NCBI GenBank assembly: GCA_027017165.1 | Contig: JALURF010000057.1 | Location: 1-5,217, forward strand | Direction of reading: 5' to 3' | DNA: 5,217 nt | Origin: Thermofilaceae archaeon | Lineage (GTDB): Archaea > Thermoproteota > Thermoprotei > Thermofilales > B69-G16 | In this document: positions 1 to 4,827 of the stretch, in pieces | How positions within the stretch are numbered: the stretch's first letter is position 1 | Layout: each line of letters starts with the position of its first letter | The notes under the pieces: model-generated | Databases searched by the model: none | What the model was told of the DNA's origin: nothing | What the model saw: the letters and a program-made list of their open reading frames with translations, nothing else | Translations under genes and position numbers: made by a program

Positions 1-333
1 GAACGGCCGTGGGAATTCAGGTATATTTTAAAAATAATTCCAATTCAGGTGGTAGTAAAAGCCAGTATCGAGGAGATTTCAAAAACTGCCATAAATTTAG
101 CTGAAAAGAGTATTAAAAGAAATGAAAGCTATAAAATCGTAATTAGAAAACGACTCACTGACTTGAGGAGAGAAGAACTTATAGAAAGTATCGCGACCAA
201 GTTAGATAGAAAGGTCGATTTAACTAAACCTGATAAAATAATCGCAATAGAGATAATCGGGGATTATGCTGGAATCTCCGTGTTAGAAGATAGACATATA
301 TTCTCTCTACAAAAGGCAAGACGTAGGTCTTGA
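1..333 (+). CDS. THUMP-domain protein, Tan1/COG1818-like (C-terminal part; 5' end outside window)
   Basis: The frame is open from the first base and ends at TGA 331-333, so the gene begins upstream and only the last 110 residues are visible. The segment begins with a strand pattern ending RYILKIIPIQVVV, continues with a long helix (SIEEISKTAINLAEKSI), then the core YKIVIRKRLTDL, the helical REELIESIATKLDRKVDL, and PDKIIAIEIIGDYAGISVL. This order is that of a THUMP domain; the K-R-x-T-D-L and V-D-L-x-x-P-D-K motifs are typical of the archaeal relatives of Tan1, the yeast tRNA-binding partner needed for N4-acetylcytidine in tRNA. THUMP domains bind tRNA acceptor ends; no catalytic domain follows here, so it probably works as an RNA-binding adaptor. 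Its stop lies one base from the stop of the convergent Cgi121 gene. A ThiI or methyltransferase THUMP is less likely because the protein ends right after the domain. Confidence 0.85.
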   Translation, partial: ERPWEFRYILKIIPIQVVVKASIEEISKTAINLAEKSIKRNESYKIVIRKRLTDLRREELIESIATKLDRKVDLTKPDKIIAIEIIGDYAGISVLEDRHIFSLQKARRRS

Positions 334-334
334 A

Positions 335-901
335 TCATTTAGTTATATAGAGCATTGCCGTTCTCGAAATAAGACACTTCTCTAATGCCTCAAAAATGTC
401 ACTAGCATATGTGCACATAATCTCCTCCTCAGATATGCTATAGATTTCCATGACCTTATTGAAAAGTGATTTATCGACTCGAAATTCATAGCACGTCTCC
501 CCGCATTCTAGGACGTCTCTTAACCGTTTAGCTACTTCCAGAGGATTCCTCTTTTTCGGCGAAATTACTATGGCTAAAGCTTCGAGTTCTTTAACGGGAA
601 CTATCCTTTTTATCGCGTCTTTTATCTGTCTAGTTCCTGCTATGTTTAGAAGTATTTCAATCGAAAGCTTTTTGGCAATACTTTTTTTGGAAAGAAACCT
701 ATTTAAGGCGCTTGTACAGGCTATTTGGAGAAACCTTTTGAAAGGCGCTAGTTCCTTGCGTACTATGACAATGGAGGCTTCCATTTCTTTCTCTAATTCT
801 GCAATATTATCCAAGTAATAGTCTAATTTAGTACAGTTCTTAATCGGACAGATGTATACTAGATATTCTTTATCTCCGTTTTTTACGGTGAAACTAAACA
901 T
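335..901 (-). CDS. cgi121: KEOPS complex subunit Cgi121
   Basis: Cgi121 is the accessory subunit of KEOPS, which installs the threonylcarbamoyl group of t6A37 in ANN-decoding tRNAs. It binds Bud32 and helps recruit tRNA through the 3' CCA end. Counting from ATG 901 (188 aa, near the upper end of family length), the hallmark is IAGTRQIKDAI (about 87-97), preceded by SKKSIAKKLSIEILL (71-85); the C-terminal helix and strand (ASDIFEALEKCL...AMLYI) also fit the family. A TTG four codons upstream (913) is possible, but ATG 901 sits about 27 bases from the AT-rich element at 921-933, as expected for a leaderless mRNA, while TTG 913 has no TATA-like sequence at that distance. Seven cysteines are present, with close pairs C18/C23 and C133/C137, which is unusual. 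The gene is convergent with the THUMP gene and divergent from the SAM hydrolase gene. Confidence 0.9.
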   Translation of the reverse strand: MFSFTVKNGDKEYLVYICPIKNCTKLDYYLDNIAELEKEMEASIVIVRKELAPFKRFLQIACTSALNRFLSKKSIAKKLSIEILLNIAGTRQIKDAIKRIVPVKELEALAIVISPKKRNPLEVAKRLRDVLECGETCYEFRVDKSLFNKVMEIYSISEEEIMCTYASDIFEALEKCLISRTAMLYITK

Positions 902-920
902 ACTATGTTCCAATATTAGT

Positions 921-933
921 TAAAGTTAAATTA
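921..933. promoter_or_regulatory. AT-rich TATA-like element serving two divergent genes
   Basis: The element reads TAAAGTTAAATTA on + and TAATTTAACTTTA on -. Its centre (about 927) is 29 bases before GTG 956 of the SAM hydrolase and about 26 bases from ATG 901 of cgi121. Archaeal TATA boxes sit roughly 25-30 bases before the transcription start, so both mRNAs would start at or near the start codon, i.e. leaderless. Neither start has a convincing Shine-Dalgarno site. Position and composition are seen directly; promoter activity is inferred. Confidence 0.55.
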
Positions 934-955
934 CTGTTTCTCTACTTGAAATTAC

Positions 956-1756
956 GTGCCCAAGATAATCACCCTTCTCACGGATTTCGGGCTAAAAGAT
1001 CATTACGTAGCCTCTATGAAAGGTGTGATACTAGATATCTATCCCTATGCAGTAATAGTGGACATCTCACACGATGTACCCAAGTATTCTATAAGAACCG
1101 CCGCATTTATCTTAAAATGCGCTTACAAGTATTTTCCCCGAGGCACGATCCACGTGGTAGTGGTTGATCCTGGAGTAGGAACACAACGCCGTCCCATAGT
1201 TGTAAAAACTACAAATTACTACTTCGTAGGACCAGATAACGGAGTTTTGATGATGGCAGCTCAGGAAGATAAGATAAAGGAAGTATACATGATAGAAAAC
1301 CCAGAGTTTATGAGAAGAGAAATATCCTATACCTTCCATGGAAGAGATATCTTCGCACCGACTGCCGCGTATCTAGCACGCGGGTATAGCGTGAAACGGG
1401 TAGGAAGAAGTGTAGAAGATTACATTGTACCCTCATTTTCACGGGCAAAAATAAAAAATAGATCTATAGAGGGAGAAATAGTACACATAGATGATTTCGG
1501 TAATGTGATAACTAATATCTCAGCTAATGATTTAAAACTTCTCGATGTTGAAATTGGAGAAAAAGTATTAGTCGAAATCGGTGGAAATGAACTTAAATTA
1601 CGCTTAGTTAAATCTTTCGGCTATGCCGAAAAAGGCGAAATGGTGCTTATAATTGATAGCGAAAACCTGCTTGAAATAAGCATTAACTTAGGAAATGCAG
1701 CCGAGGAGTTAAAAGTGGATATAGGCGATCAAGTATGTATTAAGTTAAGATCCTAG
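956..1756 (+). CDS. S-adenosyl-L-methionine hydrolase (adenosine-forming), DUF62 family
   Basis: This cytoplasmic enzyme splits SAM with water to adenosine and L-methionine; the family is related to bacterial SAM fluorinases and chlorinases. The N-terminal domain opens with ITLLTDFG (5-12), followed by YVASMKGVI (17-25) and ISHDVP (37-42). The Asp-Arg-His set known from archaeal hydrolases is complete: D71 and R78 in VVDPGVGTQRR, and H128 in TFHGRDIFAP. VGPDNGVL (91-98) is also a family signature. The C-terminal beta domain holds IVHIDDFGNVITNI (175-188). Length (266 aa) is normal, and no halogenase-type loop insertion is evident. Start is GTG 956: an in-frame TGA lies at 947-949 and no other start codon intervenes. 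No Shine-Dalgarno precedes it, fitting a leaderless mRNA from the element at 921-933. The last 12 bases overlap the 3' end of rtcA on the other strand. The cellular purpose of SAM hydrolysis is not settled. Confidence 0.93.
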   Translation: MPKIITLLTDFGLKDHYVASMKGVILDIYPYAVIVDISHDVPKYSIRTAAFILKCAYKYFPRGTIHVVVVDPGVGTQRRPIVVKTTNYYFVGPDNGVLMMAAQEDKIKEVYMIENPEFMRREISYTFHGRDIFAPTAAYLARGYSVKRVGRSVEDYIVPSFSRAKIKNRSIEGEIVHIDDFGNVITNISANDLKLLDVEIGEKVLVEIGGNELKLRLVKSFGYAEKGEMVLIIDSENLLEISINLGNAAEELKVDIGDQVCIKLRS

Positions 1757-2794
1757 CCCTATACCTTTAATCTCGACTATCACCCCTCCGTCCGTCTCTT
1801 CTACCCTGTAATCAGCGCCAGCTATCATTTTACATAGTTTTAGCGCGGTTTCTGCGTGAGAAGTCAATCCACGCGCGTAAATTCTTGAAGTCCCTCTAGC
1901 TAGCGACATATAAATCACTAAGTTGTCTAGTGCATGCTCATCTACCGCCGCTCTAGCTTTAAGCTCGTTTACAAGTTTCCTGGCAGCCTCTCCGCCAACT
2001 GCTTCTGCTCTTTTCCCTATCTCACCTATAGAATCAGCTCCTAATACTCCTTGATCTGTCACAGCCCATAATACTATCCCAGTTCCCTTCCCGATGGCTG
2101 GAGTGCGATAATCTATATCTATTCGAAGAGGTACATGGGGATAAGCTTTGCTTAACAAATCTTTAGCTGCAGCTGCCTGTCTCTTGGCAACATGTACTGG
2201 TAAATTAGCCACGTACGATATCCCTTCTATCTTCTCGATATTGCTGAAGGGCTTCATAACTACGCTTTTTAAGGAATCTACTTTAAACACTTTAGCCTTG
2301 ACTATACCTCCACCTCGCGGATAAAAGCCTCTCCTCAAGAGTTCTATCTCAGCATTAGCGCCGAAGAAACTTAAAAGTTTAGTTAATACGTGTTGCATAT
2401 AGGGTATGGGTGGCGCCCACTTCACCGTGGTACCGCCCTTAACTACAACCTCACTATTATCTCTCGCGAAGAAAAGTACTGGAAGAATCGCTTGGAGGAG
2501 AAGAGAAATGCTTCCCGCAGTACCTATATCAATATTTATTTTCCCTCCTTTCGGCCTCTCCCTAGGCTTTATAACGACAACTTTAGACCCTATTTTAAGT
2601 CCTTCAACTTCTGCTTTGGCTAAAGACGCTATAGTCTTAACAGCGGTTAAGTGTTGAGGACGTAATCCCGGATTCCTTCTTTTAGCCCTAATATTGTATA
2701 TCTTTAAATCTTGTCCTAAAAGAACCGAAAGAGCCACACTATACCTGAGGAGCTGCCCTCCTCCCTCTCCCATGCTTCCGTCCACTTCAATCAT
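1745..2794 (-). CDS. rtcA: RNA 3'-terminal phosphate cyclase
   Basis: RtcA uses ATP to convert an RNA 3'-phosphate into a 2',3'-cyclic phosphate through an enzyme-AMP intermediate. Counting from ATG 2794 (349 aa; E. coli enzyme about 340), visible motifs are MIEVDGSMGEGGGQLLR at the N terminus, RAKRRNPGLRPQH (36-48), GTTVKWAPPIPY (122-133), RRGFYPRGGG (154-163), VDEHALDNL (284-292), and LTSHAETAL near the C terminus, whose H313 aligns with the adenylylated histidine (H309 in E. coli). The family start MIE/A-DG matches this ATG exactly, and a 7-base Shine-Dalgarno GAGGTGA lies 5 bases before it. A GTG at 2803 would add three residues but lies inside that ribosome site. The gene is last in the NAC-PadR-phosphatidyltransferase run. 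No RtcB ligase gene lies in view. The eukaryotic paralogue Rcl1 lacks the catalytic histidine, so an enzyme is the better call. Confidence 0.95.
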   Translation of the reverse strand: MIEVDGSMGEGGGQLLRYSVALSVLLGQDLKIYNIRAKRRNPGLRPQHLTAVKTIASLAKAEVEGLKIGSKVVVIKPRERPKGGKINIDIGTAGSISLLLQAILPVLFFARDNSEVVVKGGTTVKWAPPIPYMQHVLTKLLSFFGANAEIELLRRGFYPRGGGIVKAKVFKVDSLKSVVMKPFSNIEKIEGISYVANLPVHVAKRQAAAAKDLLSKAYPHVPLRIDIDYRTPAIGKGTGIVLWAVTDQGVLGADSIGEIGKRAEAVGGEAARKLVNELKARAAVDEHALDNLVIYMSLARGTSRIYARGLTSHAETALKLCKMIAGADYRVEETDGGVIVEIKGIGLGS

Positions 2795-2799
2795 TATAT

Positions 2800-2806
2800 T
2801 CACCTC
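2800..2806 (-). promoter_or_regulatory. Shine-Dalgarno site deciding the rtcA start
   Basis: The - strand reads GAGGTGA, a full match to the archaeal 16S rRNA 3' end, 5 bases before ATG 2794. It overlaps the last codons and the TGA stop of the upstream phosphatidyltransferase gene, suggesting re-initiation by the same ribosomes. The GTG inside it (2801-2803) looks like a start codon but has no ribosome site of its own. Confidence 0.8.
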
Positions 2807-3390
2807 AGGTGTAGAACTGTGTAGTATACCCTATACAGAAAGGTTAGGTAAACTGCCACTATATAGACTACTTTCAACATATTTAAGAAAAATGACGGTA
2901 TCCCAGCAACAAAGGCAATTATTATCGCTAACGTGATTATAGTTCTTTCAGCTCTTTCAGCAAATCCCACAGCAGCCAAAGATAAGCCTAAAGATTCCGC
3001 TCTAGCCCTCGTATAGCTTATCATTAAACTACCAACCAGTAGAATAAAAGACTCTTCGATAGTCAATATATCCAAAAAGTATAATGAAACGATGTATATA
3101 CTATCTACAATCCTATCTATGACAGAATCTAAAAACGCGCCCTTTTTAGTTCTTTTCTTTTTCGCTCTAGCAACCACCCCGTCAATACCATCCATTAGCG
3201 CAGATAGAATAAAGAGTAGCGGTAGCGTTATACTGAATAAAAATGGCTTAGTTAATGCTACAAATAAGTAGCACCAGGCGATAAGCAAGCCCAGAAGAGT
3301 TATAGTGTTAGGGGGTATTCCTCGCCGGATAAAAGGTTTAGCGAGGAGTATCAATACTTTATCAAATTTATCTTTGAACCTCGTTAACAT
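2800..3390 (-). CDS. CDP-alcohol phosphatidyltransferase, probable archaetidylinositol phosphate synthase
   Basis: This integral membrane enzyme transfers an archaeol phosphate from CDP-archaeol to an alcohol, releasing CMP. Counting from ATG 3390 (196 aa), the family signature D-x2-D-G-x2-A-R-x8-G-x3-D-x3-D is perfect: D67, D70, G71, A74, R75, G84, D88, D92, the metal and CDP binding residues. About six hydrophobic segments are visible (roughly 30-47, 53-66, 95-107, 113-127, 150-165, 168-188). The stretch YTRARAESLGL...VGFAERAERTI (126-150) resembles inositol-phosphate-accepting members such as archaetidylinositol and mycobacterial phosphatidylinositol phosphate synthases, so inositol 1-phosphate is the likely acceptor; glycerol phosphate or serine transfer is not excluded. 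GTG 3399 is a possible start, but GGTGA 5 bases before ATG 3390 favours the ATG. The start overlaps the PadR gene by 23 bases and the stop lies 5 bases before rtcA. Confidence 0.9.
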   Translation of the reverse strand: MLTRFKDKFDKVLILLAKPFIRRGIPPNTITLLGLLIAWCYLFVALTKPFLFSITLPLLFILSALMDGIDGVVARAKKKRTKKGAFLDSVIDRIVDSIYIVSLYFLDILTIEESFILLVGSLMISYTRARAESLGLSLAAVGFAERAERTIITLAIIIAFVAGIPSFFLNMLKVVYIVAVYLTFLYRVYYTVLHLR

Positions 3391-3721
3391 CTCTCTCACC
3401 CACCTGCAACTTCATATATGTAGATTTTATAAACTCTAAGCCTTGTTCAAGAGTTTTCATACCCTTTACCGTTGGCTTATAGTAGGCTCTTCCATTTCGT
3501 TTTCCTCTTTTTCCATTATCTTTCACTTTTTTAATGAGCCCTTCTCTCTCCATTCGGTATAACACAACGTATATGGTTACGGCAGCGGATTTGATCCCAA
3601 ATCTCTCTCTCAATGCTTGAATTATCTCGCCACCGTACATAGGCTTCTCAATAAGCAACCTCAATATATACATCCACAGGTTTTCTATAGTCATTTTCTT
3701 TACAAGACGTTGATACGCCAT
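3368..3721 (-). CDS. PadR-family winged-helix transcriptional regulator
   Basis: A 117-residue basic DNA-binding protein. Residues 13-25 form the first helix, 28-41 (MYGGEIIQALRERF) match the PadR Y-G-x-E-I-x2-L pattern, 46-62 (AAVTIYVVLYRMEREGLI) are the recognition helix with the usual L-x-R-M/L-E-x-E-G-L-I ending, and 63-84 are a Lys/Arg/Gly-rich wing followed by YYKPT. One more helix (about 86-103) probably makes the dimer contact, as in short PadR proteins. PadR proteins are usually repressors released by a small ligand; no ligand can be read from the sequence. ATG 3721 follows the NAC stop by one base, and a weak G-rich site (GGGG) lies 5 bases before it. ATG 3694 is an alternative start but lacks a ribosome site. 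Its place between NAC and a lipid gene suggests it may autoregulate this operon, but its target is unknown. Confidence 0.88.
   Translation of the reverse strand: MAYQRLVKKMTIENLWMYILRLLIEKPMYGGEIIQALRERFGIKSAAVTIYVVLYRMEREGLIKKVKDNGKRGKRNGRAYYKPTVKGMKTLEQGLEFIKSTYMKLQVGERDVNEVQR
3396..3400 (-). promoter_or_regulatory. Shine-Dalgarno site deciding the phosphatidyltransferase start
   Basis: The - strand reads GGTGA, 5 bases before ATG 3390, and lies inside the 3' end of the PadR gene. A GTG codon (3397-3399) is part of this site; the nearest other GGTG upstream would be only about one base from it, too close to serve it. The ATG is therefore the better start. Confidence 0.65.
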
Positions 3722-3722
3722 T

Positions 3723-4088
3723 TTAGCCCCTACTCTTCCTCGAGGTTAATAACAGAATGGCTTTGGCCAGATCCCCTCCGGCTTCTTCAAGCGCCTTTCT
3801 AGCCTCCTCTTCTGAGACTCCTGCTTGTACCGCAACCAACTGGACATCTTCTTCTGTAATTTCCAGCTCTACCCTTTCCTCTCTCTGAACAGGTCTCTCA
3901 ACAGGTGTACCAACAACTTGATATAACGTCTCATTTTGAACCTTCATAATAGTAACTCTGGGGTTTTCAAAAACCAACTCTTTATCTCTAAGCCTTATAA
4001 TGACTTCTTCAACGTCCTCTAATTCGCCTATCTGTAACCCCATTCTCTCAGCAAGTCTGCGAAACTCGCGAGGAGATAACCTTCTCAT
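3723..4088 (-). CDS. nac: Archaeal nascent polypeptide-associated complex protein (NAC)
   Basis: Archaeal NAC is a homodimer that binds ribosomes near the exit tunnel and contacts emerging chains; it corresponds to the eukaryotic alpha subunit. The 121-residue protein has the normal length and order: a basic N-terminal helix (MRRLSPREFRRLAERMGL, the likely ribosome-binding part), the NAC beta domain (about 24-62, with VEEVIIRLRDKELVFENPRVTIMKV and ETLYQVVG), a charged linker rich in Glu, Arg and Pro, and a UBA domain (about 76-115; ITEEDVQLVAVQAGVSEEEARKALEEAGGDLAKAILLL). ATG 4088 has a TATA box about 25 bases upstream and a weak GTGA 6 bases upstream, so the message may be leaderless or very short-led. 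It is first of four closely spaced genes; its TAA is one base from the PadR ATG. Confidence 0.95.
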   Translation of the reverse strand: MRRLSPREFRRLAERMGLQIGELEDVEEVIIRLRDKELVFENPRVTIMKVQNETLYQVVGTPVERPVQREERVELEITEEDVQLVAVQAGVSEEEARKALEEAGGDLAKAILLLTSRKSRG

Positions 4089-4107
4089 AGCAATCTCACG
4101 TAGTTTG

Positions 4108-4119
4108 TATTATATACCT
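4108..4119 (-). promoter_or_regulatory. Probable TATA box of the NAC-PadR-phosphatidyltransferase-rtcA operon
   Basis: On the - strand the 34-base gap between the DUF434 gene and NAC contains AGGTATATAATA, with the core TATATAAT at 4116-4109. The core centre is about 25 bases before ATG 4088, the spacing expected for a leaderless archaeal transcript. The + strand here also reads as a short dyad, GTAT-N3-ATAC (4107-4117), overlapping the box. Promoter function is inferred from position and sequence only. Confidence 0.6.
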
Positions 4120-4122
4120 AGC

Positions 4123-4827
4123 TTATTTAATAGTATCTTGGCCCAGTATTATATCCTTCATGTCGAAAACTTCGACTGGCGCTAATAAGTCGTTAATTAT
4201 TAGACTGGCTAAATCCACGACTCTTTCAGAGAGTTTTATAATTACAGAATCGCTAGAGACAACTACGTACCCGCGGAATAGCATAGAGGTTTTATCTGCT
4301 CGTTTCACGACGTGAGCTCTTCCCTTAATATCAAATTTCTTCATTAAAATTCGCGTATATAGAGCTATATTCCCGCTTCCGCTAACTTGAGCATCATATA
4401 GAAAAATTACCTCGTTTTTCATTTCAATTCGCGATAAGTACAGAATTAGAATATACAAAGCCGTATAGATAGTATGATCTTTAACTATACGCTTAAAGAG
4501 AGAAGTTACGTCTCTAATAAAGCCATCTAGGCTTAAAAATAGAGGTAGGTTTAGTAGAGCCGTGGATATAGTCGCTAAGACGTTAAAACCGTCGATAGCT
4601 AATCTTACTTCCTTTAAGTCTTCTGGCTCGATCTTTTTATTTAACCGTGATTCAATTTCTCTCTCCGAAAATATCGTTCTTAGCATTATGCTTCTCTGTT
4701 CTCTACTTAGTCGATAGCGTGAAACTACGAAATTTAAGGCTGATTCCCAGTAATATCCCCGATCTAAAAGGTATTTATAATCTATACAGGCATTTATGAA
4801 TTCTTTAGAAAGAAGATTTTTTATCAT
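4123..4827 (-). CDS. DUF434 (DUF434/DUF5616-type) archaeal protein of unknown function
   Basis: A 234-residue soluble protein. The N-terminal third carries the DUF434 signature: DYKYLLDRGYYWESALNFV (16-34), followed by SRYRLSREQRSIMLRTIFS (36-54). The C-terminal two thirds match the partner domain of archaeal family members: LAIDGFNVLATI (76-87), LSLDGFIRDVTSLF (98-111), VIFLYDAQVSGSGN (140-153), HVVKRADKTS (172-181) and YVVVSSDSVII (187-197). No function is established for the family. The conserved acids D79, D145, D178 and D193 at the ends of hydrophobic strands resemble the active-site pattern of NYN/PIN nucleases; this is my inference. Start is ATG 4827, inside an ATGA overlap with the upstream DHHA1 gene; no Shine-Dalgarno is visible, so translation is probably coupled to that gene. 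Downstream, 34 bases with a new promoter separate it from NAC. Confidence 0.85.
   Translation of the reverse strand: MIKNLLSKEFINACIDYKYLLDRGYYWESALNFVVSRYRLSREQRSIMLRTIFSEREIESRLNKKIEPEDLKEVRLAIDGFNVLATISTALLNLPLFLSLDGFIRDVTSLFKRIVKDHTIYTALYILILYLSRIEMKNEVIFLYDAQVSGSGNIALYTRILMKKFDIKGRAHVVKRADKTSMLFRGYVVVSSDSVIIKLSERVVDLASLIINDLLAPVEVFDMKDIILGQDTIK

Noticed and set aside
49..333. A GTG at 49 as the true start of the THUMP gene
   Set aside because: The frame is open to base 1 and the 16 codons before it (ending ILKIIPIQ) already match the THUMP fold; the GTG is an internal valine.
570..818. Open frame on the + strand opposite cgi121
   Set aside because: It lies fully within a well-supported family gene on the other strand and its translation resembles no family; no ribosome site or promoter was seen.
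946..1339. Open frames at 946-1167 (+) and 1112-1339 (-) over the SAM hydrolase gene
   Set aside because: Both lie within or largely over the hydrolase, whose catalytic residues fall in the competing frame; translations are low-complexity and unmatched.
2390..2657. Two overlapping + strand open frames opposite rtcA
   Set aside because: They are shadows of rtcA: the opposite strand encodes conserved cyclase motifs throughout.
4089..4122. A rho-independent-style terminator after the DUF434 gene
   Set aside because: The gap has no stable hairpin and no T-run on the - strand; its AT-rich part is better explained as a TATA box for NAC.
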